This document shows, in pieces, positions 7,932-17,174 of a stretch of 43,970 nucleotides of DNA. The translations under genes were made by a program, and so were the position numbers. The stretch spans positions 1 to 43,970 of the forward strand of contig JAJRUM010000029.1 of assembly GCA_024277815.1 (NCBI GenBank), in the 5' to 3' direction. The notes beneath the pieces are model-generated. The model was not told where the DNA came from and made no database searches. It was given only the letters and a program-made list of their open reading frames with translations. Position 1 is the stretch's first letter; each line of letters opens with the position of its first letter. The DNA is from Gammaproteobacteria bacterium. Lineage in GTDB: Bacteria; Pseudomonadota; Gammaproteobacteria; Xanthomonadales; SZUA-36.

Positions 7932-8747
7932 TTATTGTGTTTCGACCAACTCGGCTTCGTGGACAAGTACGTCGTTTGCAAAAAACTCCAACCTCAATGG
8001 GGTCTGGCTATCCACCTGAAAGTCTGCGGTATGTTTTAACCATAGTTCATAATGCTGCTGACCGCTGCTGGAAACACTGACCAAACCATTTTCTGTGACA
8101 ACATCACCTGTTTGGCCCTGCAACCCGTTTATGCCTGCGTACTCCAGGCCCTGCCCCGAAAAATCAAGGTTAGTTACCGTCTGGCCATCGGACTTAAGGT
8201 ATACATCTACCAGCAGAAACCCGCTTTTGCGAAGCAGGTCCGCTTTGCCATTCATCCATTTAGTATTGAATTGAGTGCTGTCGAGCAAGGTGCCTTTCAG
8301 GTCCTTCATAATGGTGCCGGTCATGCTGGAAGTGTCTTCAGGTGACAGGTTTTCCGAACCGGTCCGATAGATGCCCACGGTCAGAACCAGTCCTGCGGCC
8401 ACTGCAAGCCCGGTTCGGGCCCACGGAGCAGACAACCAGGCACTGAACAGGCCGGGCTTGTTGCTTTCCGAACTCTTAGCTAAGGGTGCTTGCTCCTGGC
8501 TGGCAAGTACCCGGCTCATAATTACATTGTGCAGATACTCAGGTGGCTCCCGTTCCGGTAACCCATCAAGGGTGCTTGTCAGGGATTTCAACGCTTCACT
8601 AACAACCCGCAAATCCGCAGATTTGGACAGCAGTTCATCCAGCTCGGCCCGCTCTGCGGTACTCAATTCGCCATCAATGCCGCGGTTAAGCAGATTCAGA
8701 GAATGCTGATCAACCGGGGATTGTCCCGTGCGGGTATGCTCACTCAT
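7932..8747 (-). CDS. Single-pass membrane anti-sigma factor
   Basis: A 271-residue protein whose start overlaps the sigma-factor stop by 4 bases (ATGA), the usual coupling of a sigma factor and its inhibitor. Residues about 15-60 (LLNRGIDGELSTAERAELDE) are the helical anti-sigma domain; the HxxxCxxC zinc motif of ZAS proteins is absent. One membrane segment lies near residues 111-128 (TGLAVAAGLVLTVGIY). The remainder is a domain outside the cytoplasm of about 140 residues with beta-strand character and no recognised motif, a likely sensor. It should hold the neighbouring ECF sigma factor at the membrane until a signal arrives. Confidence 0.8.
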   Translation of the reverse strand: MSEHTRTGQSPVDQHSLNLLNRGIDGELSTAERAELDELLSKSADLRVVSEALKSLTSTLDGLPEREPPEYLHNVIMSRVLASQEQAPLAKSSESNKPGLFSAWLSAPWARTGLAVAAGLVLTVGIYRTGSENLSPEDTSSMTGTIMKDLKGTLLDSTQFNTKWMNGKADLLRKSGFLLVDVYLKSDGQTVTNLDFSGQGLEYAGINGLQGQTGDVVTENGLVSVSSSGQQHYELWLKHTADFQVDSQTPLRLEFFANDVLVHEAELVETQ

Positions 8748-9304
8748 GACTGCCTGCCTGTGTCCCCGTAAGACCCTGTTGCCTGAAGTGAATTCTTCAT
8801 TAACTGACGGGCCGAATACAGGCGGGACTTAACCGTTTTCTCCGGAATTTGCAGTATCTCGCTAATTTGCCGGTAACTACAGCCAGACATGTGCTTTAAC
8901 ACCACCACTGTTCTGTAATCCTCATTCAATTCCATCAGTGCACCCTGGACCCGGTTGCATAGTTTTTTTGATTCCAGATGCTCCTCAGGGCTTCGCCACG
9001 GTGAAGCCTGGCTATCAGCCAAAGGCTCCTGGTGACGACGCTTTTTAACCTGGCTAAGAGCTTCATTGATTGAAATCCTGTAGATCCAGCTGAAAAACCT
9101 GAACTTTGGATCATAGTCAGCAATATGTTCAAACACCTTGAGAAACACTGTTTGAGTAACATCTGCTGCATCATCCGTATTCCCCAGTATTCGGTATGCT
9201 GCGTTGAAAACCGGCCGCTCGTATTGATTGACCAATTGAGTCATTGCGGTACGGTCTCCCCGTACGCAATCGTGTACAAGGGCAGCATCCTTGTCCTTAT
9301 GCAT
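8744..9304 (-). CDS. ECF-family RNA polymerase sigma factor (RpoE-like)
   Basis: A 186-residue protein with both ECF domains. Region 2 spans about residues 24-95, with YRILGNTDDAADVTQ and FFSWIYRISINEA for core binding and -10 recognition. Region 4 spans about 118-170, with the helix-turn-helix CSYRQISEILQIPEKTVKSR for -35 recognition. It is followed by its anti-sigma factor with a 4-base overlap, and 72 bases downstream of an RsbV-like gene on the same strand. The regulon is unknown; the repeat-protein gene 107 bases past the anti-sigma gene is the nearest candidate target. Confidence 0.9.
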   Translation of the reverse strand: MHKDKDAALVHDCVRGDRTAMTQLVNQYERPVFNAAYRILGNTDDAADVTQTVFLKVFEHIADYDPKFRFFSWIYRISINEALSQVKKRRHQEPLADSQASPWRSPEEHLESKKLCNRVQGALMELNEDYRTVVVLKHMSGCSYRQISEILQIPEKTVKSRLYSARQLMKNSLQATGSYGDTGRQS

Positions 9305-9376
9305 AATTACCTGCGAGGACGGGGAAAGTTGGTACAGATGCGAAAATTATTGTGGAAACTTGCTGCATATGCGGAG

Positions 9377-9673
9377 TTAGCTGGATGCCGGGACGATTTC
9401 GAACAGCTTGTCGAAGCCGGAATAGCGAAAAATATCGTGGATGTGGTGGTTTACATTGATCAGTTTTATGCCTTGATGAGAGTCCATCAAGCGTTTGTGT
9501 GTCTTGAGTAATACGCCCAGCCCGGCGCTGGAAATATAATCAAGCCTGGATAAATCCAGCACACACTGGCCGTCAATCTGATCAAGAAATTCCTGAGCTT
9601 TCACCGCCTGTGCAGCATCCAGTCGCCCCACCACAGCAATGTGGCCTGTATCGGTGAGTTCTATTTCAAACAT
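9377..9673 (-). CDS. STAS-domain anti-anti-sigma factor (RsbV-like)
   Basis: A 98-residue single STAS domain. I prefer ATG 9673 because AGGA lies 8 bases upstream and the gene then overlaps the kinase stop by 8 bases; a GTG at 9691 would add six residues. The key segment LDYISSAGLGVLL holds the serine pair that RsbW-type kinases phosphorylate. In partner switching, the unphosphorylated STAS protein binds the kinase and frees the kinase's target. Its kinase and phosphatase are the two genes upstream. Confidence 0.9.
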   Translation of the reverse strand: MFEIELTDTGHIAVVGRLDAAQAVKAQEFLDQIDGQCVLDLSRLDYISSAGLGVLLKTHKRLMDSHQGIKLINVNHHIHDIFRYSGFDKLFEIVPASS

Positions 9674-10079
9674 GTTCAATGTCCTGTTCACAAATAAAGG
9701 TTATTTTGCTCTGCCGGTTTCGGTATTCATAATGTATGGAATCAACCATTTTCAGCACAAGGTATAAACCCAGTCCCCCGGGTGTACGCTCGCTCAGGGG
9801 TGCATCCACATCGACGATGCCAGCACTGGTCGGGTCAAATCGCTCAACATCATAGTCTGTCAGGCTGACTTTGATTCCATGCCCACACGGCACCATCTGG
9901 ATAAGTATATCCTCATCAGATTCAGTATTGTACGTCACCATATTGACAAACAACTCTTCGCTGGCAAGATCAACTACATTGCGCAATCCTGCTGGTAAGC
10001 CTCGCTGCCGAAAAAACGCCTCGGTCATTGCGACAATATTCTTGAGTTCATCAAAGTTTCGACTGAATTTTTGTTCCAT
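9666..10079 (-). CDS. Anti-sigma serine kinase, GHKL ATPase (RsbW-like)
   Basis: A 137-residue HATPase_c_2 protein, the size of RsbW/SpoIIAB. The N-box is in DLASEELFVNMVTY (catalytic Glu and Mg-binding Asn), and the glycine-rich ATP lid is in TPGGLGLYLV. Such kinases phosphorylate the STAS partner and otherwise sequester a target, classically a sigma factor. The gene lies between the RsbU-like gene (12-base gap) and the STAS gene (8-base overlap), so the three are one operon. Whether its target is the ECF sigma factor downstream or some other protein cannot be read from sequence. Confidence 0.88.
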   Translation of the reverse strand: MEQKFSRNFDELKNIVAMTEAFFRQRGLPAGLRNVVDLASEELFVNMVTYNTESDEDILIQMVPCGHGIKVSLTDYDVERFDPTSAGIVDVDAPLSERTPGGLGLYLVLKMVDSIHYEYRNRQSKITFICEQDIEHV

Positions 10080-10091
10080 ATTGCTCTCCAG

Positions 10092-11363
10092 TCACGCAGG
10101 TTCGGGTTCACGCCGCACCAGCACCAGGGTGATGTCATCTTCCTGGGGTGCGGTGCCGCCAAAACCCTTGACCGCTTGTATCAGTTTTTCGCCCAGCTCA
10201 GCCATTGGCAAGCGGTGGTGAGTACTGAAAACCCGGGCCACACGATCTTCACCAAATTCTTCGCCTGCAGCATTGTTGTACTCATAAACGCCATCAGATA
10301 TCAGCGCCAGTATATCCCCCGGCTCAAGCTGCAAATTGGCTGACTCCTGCCTGTCATCTATTTCCATGATGCCGACAGGAAAACTGGTTGGTCTGTACCA
10401 GTCACATTTTTCACTGGCGGCACGGAAATGCAATATCGGCCCCTGGCCACCGGAATGGTAGTTGACCACGTGTTTCGCAGGATCCAGAAAACCCATAAAT
10501 GCCGTGATGAACCGGTCATCAGGTAAATCTTCCGACAACTGATTGTTTACATGCATGTAGGCATGATCAAGGTCGGCGCCCAGCCTGAATGAAACCCGCA
10601 ACATTGCCTGCATTTGTGTTGCTGACAGGGCAGGGCCAAAACCATGGCCGGTTGCATCTCCTAATAGCATGAATAGGCGCCCGTCTAACATTGCCAGATC
10701 ATACAGGTCGCCGCCCGTGTGATCCGTTGGCTGGAAATGCCCACACAAATCATAGCCGGGCACTTCAGGCATGCTGTCTGGCAGAGTGCTCATTTGTATA
10801 TCGCGTGCAACAGCAACTTCCTTGCTCAGCACAGCGCTGGCGAGTAGTTCATCGGTCATGTAGGCATGCTGTATGGCAACAGCAGCCTGTGCGGCCAGGG
10901 CCGGACCGACCCACTCATCGTGTTCATCAAATTGTCCGACCTCGGCCCCCAGCCATTGCATTACGCCCAACAGGGAATCATCCTGGCCGAGAATGGGTAC
11001 GTTCAGCAGCGACCGGGTCTCATCGCCGGGCAAATGGATGGGGTGCTCCAGGAATAACTTGTCTTCGCGGCATTCACGGATATTGCTGATTTCGTGAGTG
11101 AGGGCACATTGCCCGGCCCAGGATTCTCCGAGTTCCATTCTGGCAGGCGGGTTGGCAGACGGGACGACCATAACAAGTTGCCGGGAGCTCTTTTCCAGCA
11201 GCCACAACACACCGGACTCTGCGACAATGGCCACTTTTCCAACCTCAATCACTTCTCTCAATAACTCCGGCATCGCCTCCGGCGAGGCGAGGCGATGCAT
11301 GATCTCCAGAATGCTTACCAATGACTCGCGCGTAATCTCATTCGGGTGTTGAGGATGCTTCAT
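10092..11363 (-). CDS. GAF-domain PP2C phosphatase (RsbU/SpoIIE-like)
   Basis: A 423-residue cytoplasmic protein with no membrane segment. Residues about 10-170 look like a GAF sensor domain. Residues about 200-420 are a SpoIIE/PP2C phosphatase with metal-binding aspartates in HTGGDLYDL, LLGDATGHGFGP and LISDGVYEYNN. The role expected for the family is dephosphorylation of the STAS protein encoded two genes downstream, so a ligand sensed by GAF would activate the pathway. It is the first gene of the minus-strand run; a possible sigma-70 promoter lies upstream at 11394-11423 (minus strand TTGAAC, 18 bases, TTAAAT). Confidence 0.88.
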   Translation of the reverse strand: MKHPQHPNEITRESLVSILEIMHRLASPEAMPELLREVIEVGKVAIVAESGVLWLLEKSSRQLVMVVPSANPPARMELGESWAGQCALTHEISNIRECREDKLFLEHPIHLPGDETRSLLNVPILGQDDSLLGVMQWLGAEVGQFDEHDEWVGPALAAQAAVAIQHAYMTDELLASAVLSKEVAVARDIQMSTLPDSMPEVPGYDLCGHFQPTDHTGGDLYDLAMLDGRLFMLLGDATGHGFGPALSATQMQAMLRVSFRLGADLDHAYMHVNNQLSEDLPDDRFITAFMGFLDPAKHVVNYHSGGQGPILHFRAASEKCDWYRPTSFPVGIMEIDDRQESANLQLEPGDILALISDGVYEYNNAAGEEFGEDRVARVFSTHHRLPMAELGEKLIQAVKGFGGTAPQEDDITLVLVRREPEPA

Positions 11364-11794
11364 GCGTTTCTCTGCTTCTTATTTACCTGATTAATTTAAC
11401 AAAATTACTTACAGCGTGTTCAAAATATCGCATCGGACTGGGCAGTTCCGCAACTGACCCGCCGGTTCAGGCGCATTTCAGGGCGCTTGGCGTATTGGAT
11501 ACATTTGCTGTAACCAGAGGTGATTTTCGCTCCCCGGGTTGCTCAGCAGTCTGCGGGTTTTAGTGCCCGGAGAGGAATCGCAGCAAGCGAGACGCCGGCT
11601 CTCTGCCCGGCTGCTTTTCCGGGTGGGCGCAAAACAGAAGGGAATTTATAACAAACTGATATTTAACAGAATAAAAATTTCATTGGGGCGATCGTGTCAT
11701 TTTCCAATGGCTTGATAATTGATGCCTTTGGCCGCAAATATTCCTCATCAGAGCCCGTTATCGGGCGGCGCCACTTTATGCAGAGGAATTGAAA
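11364..11794. other. 431-bp divergent intergenic region between rsbU-like gene and clpB
   Basis: No convincing gene is present. The left third is AT-rich and holds a possible minus-strand sigma-70 promoter (11394-11423). The middle (about 11520-11640) is GC-rich with short complementary blocks such as CCCGG/CCGGG around 11607-11630, which could fold but match no RNA family I know. The right part is the clpB leader with a possible heat-shock promoter and an AGAGGA ribosome-binding site at 11782-11787. Confidence 0.5.
11710..11738 (+). promoter_or_regulatory. Possible sigma-32 heat-shock promoter of clpB
   Basis: CTTGATA (11710-11716) resembles the sigma-32 -35 box CTTGAAA. Fourteen bases later CCGCAAAT (11731-11738) is a partial match to the -10 box CCCCATNT. 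clpB is a classical sigma-32 gene and the site lies 57 bases upstream of its start. The -10 match is weak. Confidence 0.4.
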
Positions 11795-14365
11795 ATGAGA
11801 ATGGACAAATTAACCAGCAAGTTCCAGCTGGCTCTGGCAGATGCGCAGAGCCTGGCGGTGGGGCTGGATCATCAGATGATAGAGCCGGACCACGTCATGG
11901 TCGCACTGCTTGACCAGGAAGGCGGCTCAATGCGCCACTTACTGACCAAGGCTGGTATCAATGTGAATGCCTTACGCTCCCGGTTGGGAGAGCGTCTGGA
12001 TAACTTGCCCCGGGTATCGGGTGCGGCGGGTGAGGTCAATCTTTCCAATGACACCATCAAGATACTGACCGTAACCGATAAGCTGGCACAAAAGCGCGAT
12101 GATCAATACATTGCCAGTGAGCTGTTTGTGCTGGCCGCAATGGATGTCAAAGGCGCGATGGCGGATATTCTGAAGCAAGCAGGTGCCAACCGTGACGCGA
12201 TTGAAAAAGCCATTGATGAAATGCGCGGTGGCGAGCAGGTCAATGACCCGAATGCCGAAGAATCCCGTCAGGCACTGGAGAAATACACCATAGACCTGAC
12301 CGAACGGGCAGAGCAATCCAAGCTCGACCCGGTGATTGGCCGTGATGAAGAAATTCGCCGTTGTATTCAGGTGCTGCAACGCCGCACCAAGAACAACCCG
12401 GTGTTGATGGGCGAACCGGGTGTGGGCAAGACGGCCATCGTTGAAGGGTTGGCCCAGCGGATTGTGAATCATGAGGTTCCTGAGGGCCTGAAGAACAAGC
12501 GGGTATTGTCACTGGACATGGGAGCCCTGATCGCCGGGGCGAAATTCCGTGGTGAATTTGAGGAACGGCTTAAAGCCCTGTTGAATGACCTCGCCAAGCA
12601 GGAAGGCAACGTTATTCTGTTCATTGATGAAATCCATATGATCGTTGGTGCCGGTAAAGCCGAGGGTTCAATGGATGCCGGTAACATGCTCAAACCTGCA
12701 TTGGCGCGAGGAGAACTGCATTGCATCGGTGCCACGACGCTGGACGAGTACCGGCAGTACATGGAGAAAGACGCGGCACTGGAGCGCCGTTTCCAGAAAG
12801 TTTTTGTCGGTGAACCTTCGGTAGAAGATACCATTGCGATTCTGCGCGGTTTGCAGGAGCGTTATGAAGTACACCACGGTGTCGAGATAACCGATCCTGC
12901 GCTGGTGGCCGCTGCTACCCTTTCGCACCGTTACATCGCTGACCGTCAATTACCGGACAAAGCTATCGATCTGATGGACGAGGCTGCTTCGCGTATCCGT
13001 ATGGAAATTGATTCCAAGCCGGAGAAACTGGACCGACTGGAACGGCGTTTGATCCAGCAGAAAATCCAGCGCGAAGCACTGAAAAAAGAGAAAGACGATG
13101 CCTCCATTCAGCGCCTTGCTGACCTGAATGAAACCATTGAAGAGCTTGAGCGCGAGTACTCGGACCTGGATGAAATATGGAAGTCAGAGAAAGCCGCGGT
13201 CCAGGGTACAACGCATATCAAGGAAGAGTTAGAGCGCACCCGTGCGGAACTGGAAACCGCTCATCGCGCTGGCGACCTGGCCCGTATGTCTGAACTGCAG
13301 TACGGGAAAATCCCTGAGCTTGAAAAACAGCTTAAAGAGGCTGAGAAGGGCGAAACAACGGAGTTCACGCTGTTACGTACCTCTGTGACCGAAGATGAAA
13401 TTGCTGAGGTCGTTTCACGCTGGACCGGTATTCCGGTGTCACGCATGCTCGAGGGTGAACGTGACAAACTGTTGCGCATGGAATCCGCACTGCATCAGCG
13501 GGTGGTTGGCCAGGATGAAGCGGTGGTGGCCGTCGCAAATGCCATCCGGCGCTCGCGTGCCGGCTTGTCGGATGCCGAACGACCGATAGGTTCATTTCTG
13601 TTCCTCGGCCCCACGGGTGTGGGTAAAACAGAATTGTGCAAATCGCTGGCGGAGTTCATGTTTGACACCGAAGACGCCATGGTACGTATCGACATGTCGG
13701 AGTTCATGGAAAAACACTCCGTGGCACGTCTTATTGGGGCCCCTCCGGGATACGTTGGTTATGAAGAGGGTGGTTATCTGACCGAAGCTGTGCGCCGCAG
13801 ACCGTACTCTGTGATTCTGCTGGATGAGGTTGAAAAGGCCCATCCTGATGTTTTCAATATTCTCTTGCAGGTATTGGATGACGGGCGTCTGACGGATGGC
13901 CATGGTCGTACCGTGGATTTCCGTAACACCGTTATCGTCATGACTTCCAACCTGGGTTCCGCCCGCATTCAGGATATGGCGGATGAAGGTTACGACGCCA
14001 TGAAGGCGGCAGTCATGGATGTCGTTGGTCAGCACTTCCGGCCTGAGTTCATCAACCGTGTGGACGACCTGGTGGTATTCCATCCGCTGGATCGGGAGCA
14101 GATCCGTTCAATTGCCGATATTCAGTTGGGCATGCTGAAAAAGCGTCTGGAGAATGTTGGCCTGGATATGGAAATTACCGACGCCGGACTGGACTTGCTT
14201 GCCGATGCCGGGTTTGACCCTGTTTACGGTGCCAGGCCGCTGAAACGTGCTATCCAGCAGAAGATTGAAAACCCGCTGGCGCAGAAGATTCTGGCAGGTG
14301 AGTTTGCTGCTGGCGAAACTGTGAAGATTGGCGTAGAGGATGGTGAGTTCCGGTTTTCGCAGTAG
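11795..14365 (+). CDS. clpB: ATP-dependent disaggregase ClpB
   Basis: An 856-residue Hsp100 chaperone, full length for ClpB. It forms a hexamer that, with DnaK, threads aggregated proteins apart after stress. I start it at ATG 11795, giving [11 protein letters not shown], which matches the E. coli N-terminus and sits 7 bases after AGAGGA; a TTG six bases upstream is also in frame. Domains in order are the N-domain (1-145), the first AAA+ module with Walker [10 protein letters not shown] (about 206), the coiled-coil M-domain (about 405-525) and the second AAA+ module with Walker [10 protein letters not shown] (about 604) and the pore loop GYVGYEEGG. Nothing is missing. Confidence 0.97.
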   Translation: MRMDKLTSKFQLALADAQSLAVGLDHQMIEPDHVMVALLDQEGGSMRHLLTKAGINVNALRSRLGERLDNLPRVSGAAGEVNLSNDTIKILTVTDKLAQKRDDQYIASELFVLAAMDVKGAMADILKQAGANRDAIEKAIDEMRGGEQVNDPNAEESRQALEKYTIDLTERAEQSKLDPVIGRDEEIRRCIQVLQRRTKNNPVLMGEPGVGKTAIVEGLAQRIVNHEVPEGLKNKRVLSLDMGALIAGAKFRGEFEERLKALLNDLAKQEGNVILFIDEIHMIVGAGKAEGSMDAGNMLKPALARGELHCIGATTLDEYRQYMEKDAALERRFQKVFVGEPSVEDTIAILRGLQERYEVHHGVEITDPALVAAATLSHRYIADRQLPDKAIDLMDEAASRIRMEIDSKPEKLDRLERRLIQQKIQREALKKEKDDASIQRLADLNETIEELEREYSDLDEIWKSEKAAVQGTTHIKEELERTRAELETAHRAGDLARMSELQYGKIPELEKQLKEAEKGETTEFTLLRTSVTEDEIAEVVSRWTGIPVSRMLEGERDKLLRMESALHQRVVGQDEAVVAVANAIRRSRAGLSDAERPIGSFLFLGPTGVGKTELCKSLAEFMFDTEDAMVRIDMSEFMEKHSVARLIGAPPGYVGYEEGGYLTEAVRRRPYSVILLDEVEKAHPDVFNILLQVLDDGRLTDGHGRTVDFRNTVIVMTSNLGSARIQDMADEGYDAMKAAVMDVVGQHFRPEFINRVDDLVVFHPLDREQIRSIADIQLGMLKKRLENVGLDMEITDAGLDLLADAGFDPVYGARPLKRAIQQKIENPLAQKILAGEFAAGETVKIGVEDGEFRFSQ

Positions 14366-14450
14366 TATCGGGTAGAAATGCCTTTGTGATCCATGGCGCG
14401 AAGCTTTTTGGACTTGCACGGTTTTTTTGTACACCGGCGCTATGAGATTC

Positions 14451-14791
14451 GCACCATTCGATCCGCAGCGACACGGGGGGTGTACACCCCCCATATCCCC
14501 GCTCAGGCTTGTGGTTTCAAACTGAGCAACCTGCGGATTCATTTCAACTATCGACCTGTGAGGCTACTGCCAGAGGTCTTGTGATACCACTCCATTACTC
14601 ACGGGAACCCGCCGAACCAAGCGGAGGGCATGGGAAAGGCCTTCAGAGACCGTAGCCAACAGGGATGTTGGCTCCGAGCCCCCAGGGAAGGGTTCACGGC
14701 GTGTCTCTGAAGGCCTTACCCATTCCCCACCGCGAACGAATGGTGCATACCCAAAAGAATCATACCGTGTCGCCGCAGATCGAATTCTTCG
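14451..14791. repeat. Palindrome-rich intergenic element between clpB and proA
   Basis: Four nested or adjacent inverted structures fill the gap between the convergent genes clpB and proA. (1) Outer imperfect inverted repeats of 27 bp at 14451-14477 and 14765-14791, 22 of 27 matching. (2) A perfect 18-bp palindrome GGGGGGTGTACACCCCCC at 14475-14492. (3) A perfect 15-bp inverted pair, 14636-14650 and 14701-14715 (AAGGCCTTCAGAGAC). (4) Inside that pair, a GCCAACA-GGGA-TGTTGGC hairpin. The inner block resembles dispersed intergenic hairpin repeats I recall from other gammaproteobacteria. No believable gene is here; it may terminate both flanking genes. Confidence 0.65.
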
Positions 14792-14814
14792 GGGTCCAGG
14801 ATAACTCCAATGAT

Positions 14815-16077
14815 TCAGGTGCGAATTTGCCCTGAGCCCCTGACCACCCACTTATAGCTCGTCAACTCCGGCAGTGCCATCGGCCCACGCGCATGCAGTT
14901 TTTGAGTGCTGATACCGATTTCAGCCCCCATGCCAAACTGGCCTCCGTCGGTAAATGCGGTTGAAGCATTGGCGAACACTACAGCGGCGTCTACCATTTG
15001 CAGAAACTTTGTGATGGTTTCCGGGTCTTCGGCGAGGATGGCTTCCGTGTGCTTAGAGCTGTAACGATGGATATGTTCCAGCGCCTCCTCGAGGCCGGAG
15101 ACCGTCTTGATGGATAGCTTGAGTGCCAGGAATTCAGTGCCAAAATCCTCAGCAGTTGCATGTTTCAGCGTTGCAGCATAGTGCCCGTTGAGTGCCTGGT
15201 AGGCATCGTCATCCGCAAACACCTCGACTTGGTGGTCCTCACCCATGGACCGCATCAGTGCGGGTAGTTCCGGCAGCAGGTCACGGTGCAGGATAAGGGT
15301 ATCCAGGGCGTTGCAAACGCTGACCCGGCGGGTTTTTGCGTTGGTGATGATCGTTTTGACCTTTGCCAGGTCGGCGCTCTTGTCTACATAGGTATGGACG
15401 ATACCTGCACCGGTTTCGATCACCGGCACCCTGGCATTGTCACGGACAAAATCTATCAGGCCTTTGGAACCACGCGGGATGGCCAGGTCGATGCTGTCGC
15501 GAGCTTGCAGGATCAACGGCAGCCACTTGCGTTCAGGCGGCGCCAGGAATACGACTGCCGGATCAATATCGAATGTTGCCAGCACCTCGTGCATCAGCGC
15601 TACTACCACCTGATTGGTGTCGTGTGCATCGCTGCTGCCTTTCAGCACACATGCGTTCAGCGTTTTAAGGCACAGGGCAAATACGTCGAAGGTGACATTC
15701 GGCCGGGATTCAAAGATAACCGCTACCACGCCCATCGGTACGCGGATTTTACGTAGCTTGAGGCCGACGTCCAGTTGTTTTTCTTCAAGTACCTGGCCGA
15801 CCGGAGCGGGCAGGGCCGCAACCCGGCACAGGTCCCCGGCGATATCGGCGAGGCGTTGTGAGTTGAGTAACAAGCGGTCGTACTTGGGGTCAGATTCCGG
15901 CATCCGTGACAGGTCACTGCGATTAGCCTGCAGGATTTCCTTCTCAGATGCCAGCGTACGTTCAGCAAGGGCTTCGAGGACACCTTTGACGGTCTCGTCA
16001 TCACAAAAGGCGAGTTTGCGTGCAGCCTCCCGGGCGTTTGCCAGACCCTGCTCAAGGTAATGTTGTTGCTCACTCAT
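14815..16077 (-). CDS. proA: Glutamate-5-semialdehyde dehydrogenase ProA
   Basis: A 420-residue aldehyde-dehydrogenase-fold enzyme that reduces gamma-glutamyl phosphate to glutamate-5-semialdehyde with NADPH, the second step of proline synthesis. The catalytic cysteine lies in RRVSVCNALDTL, and the FESRPNVTFD and FGMGAEIGISTQKLHARGPM segments are characteristic of ProA. The length equals the usual 415-420. It starts 8 bases after proB on the same strand, so the two are an operon, as expected since the gamma-glutamyl phosphate intermediate is labile and passed between them. Confidence 0.96.
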   Translation of the reverse strand: MSEQQHYLEQGLANAREAARKLAFCDDETVKGVLEALAERTLASEKEILQANRSDLSRMPESDPKYDRLLLNSQRLADIAGDLCRVAALPAPVGQVLEEKQLDVGLKLRKIRVPMGVVAVIFESRPNVTFDVFALCLKTLNACVLKGSSDAHDTNQVVVALMHEVLATFDIDPAVVFLAPPERKWLPLILQARDSIDLAIPRGSKGLIDFVRDNARVPVIETGAGIVHTYVDKSADLAKVKTIITNAKTRRVSVCNALDTLILHRDLLPELPALMRSMGEDHQVEVFADDDAYQALNGHYAATLKHATAEDFGTEFLALKLSIKTVSGLEEALEHIHRYSSKHTEAILAEDPETITKFLQMVDAAVVFANASTAFTDGGQFGMGAEIGISTQKLHARGPMALPELTSYKWVVRGSGQIRT

Positions 16078-16085
16078 TGAATCTG

Positions 16086-17165
16086 TCAGGCTCCCAGGTA
16101 TAGATAATCATAGTGAATCAGCGGCTTCTGTCCGTGCTGCCCCTTCAGGTCAGTTGCCCGCTGGTGGTCGTACTTTGCTTTGCCACAGCCCAGGACTGTT
16201 CCGGAAGCATCACGTATCTGAATGACATCACCGCGGTCAAAGTGCCCATCGACCGCTTCAATTCCTACCGGTAGCAGGCTGGTAAGCTGGCTGTTGTCCA
16301 GCAGCGCCCGTGCGGCACCCTCGTTGATCGTGACGGAGCCCGCTACATGGTCGTCCGTGGTGGCGAGCCAGCGCTTTGCTGATGATACTTCACCGGTTAT
16401 CGGGAAGCGTGTGCCGGTGTTCTCTTTACCCAGGATGCGTTGCATGATTTGAGGATCCGTGCCATCGGCGATGACAACTTCGGTGCCGAGGTTGGCAATC
16501 TTGCGCGCAACTGAAATCTTGTTGTGCATGCCGCCGCGCCCCAAGGTCGATGTGCCGCGCAAGACGATATCTTCTATCTGGTAACGGTCATCATCCCAGC
16601 TGTCAATGCAGCGACTGGCCGGGTCATCCGGCTGGCCGTCAAACACGCCGGCAACGGTGCTTAGCAGGCAGAGCAGGTCAGCATTGACCATTCCCGCCAG
16701 CAAGCCAGCCAGCTCATCATTGTCGGTAAACATCAGTTCGGTGACCGACACTACGTCATTTTCGTTGACCACCGGTACGATACCCGCGCTCAGAAGCGCC
16801 TCGATGCAGCCACGCATATTCAGGTAGTGGCGGCGTGTCTGGAAATCGCTCTTGGTTGCCAGTACCTGGGCGACTGGCAGGTCATGTTGCTGGAAAAGTG
16901 ACCGGTAATTCTCCATCAGCCGAACCTGGCCGGTTGCAGCCATGACCTGCTTGCGGGCAACCGGGTCAGAAATTCGCTGCATGCGCTCACCGGCCAGGCC
17001 ACTGCCGGCAGCGACTGCACCGGATGAAACCAGCAATACCTGCCAGTCTTCAGCGTACAGATCTGCGAATTGACCGACAAGACTGGACAAAACCTGCTGG
17101 TTCAACGCGCCGTCATGGTCGCAAAGGACCTGGCTGCCGATCTTGATGACGATTCGTTTATTCAT
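16086..17165 (-). CDS. proB: Glutamate 5-kinase ProB
   Basis: A 359-residue enzyme that phosphorylates the gamma-carboxyl of glutamate, the committed and usually proline-inhibited step of proline synthesis. Residues 1-260 are the amino-acid-kinase fold, with VIKIGSQVL, LLVSSGAVAAG, VVNENDVVS and GTSTLGRGGMHNKI. Residues about 275-350 are the C-terminal PUA domain (INEGAARALL, GDVIQIRDASG), as in the two-domain E. coli enzyme. It lies between the M49 lipoprotein gene (9-base gap) and proA (8-base gap). Confidence 0.95.
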   Translation of the reverse strand: MNKRIVIKIGSQVLCDHDGALNQQVLSSLVGQFADLYAEDWQVLLVSSGAVAAGSGLAGERMQRISDPVARKQVMAATGQVRLMENYRSLFQQHDLPVAQVLATKSDFQTRRHYLNMRGCIEALLSAGIVPVVNENDVVSVTELMFTDNDELAGLLAGMVNADLLCLLSTVAGVFDGQPDDPASRCIDSWDDDRYQIEDIVLRGTSTLGRGGMHNKISVARKIANLGTEVVIADGTDPQIMQRILGKENTGTRFPITGEVSSAKRWLATTDDHVAGSVTINEGAARALLDNSQLTSLLPVGIEAVDGHFDRGDVIQIRDASGTVLGCGKAKYDHQRATDLKGQHGQKPLIHYDYLYLGA

Positions 17166-17174
17166 CGGTTTTTA

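Noticed and set aside
11972..12472. A 166-codon minus-strand frame inside clpB
   Set aside because: It is antisense to a fully conserved part of ClpB and shows no motif.
14564..14851. A 95-codon minus-strand frame between clpB and proA
   Set aside because: It spans palindromic repeat DNA, its sequence is Arg/Pro/Ser-rich without a domain, and it overlaps the proA 3' end.
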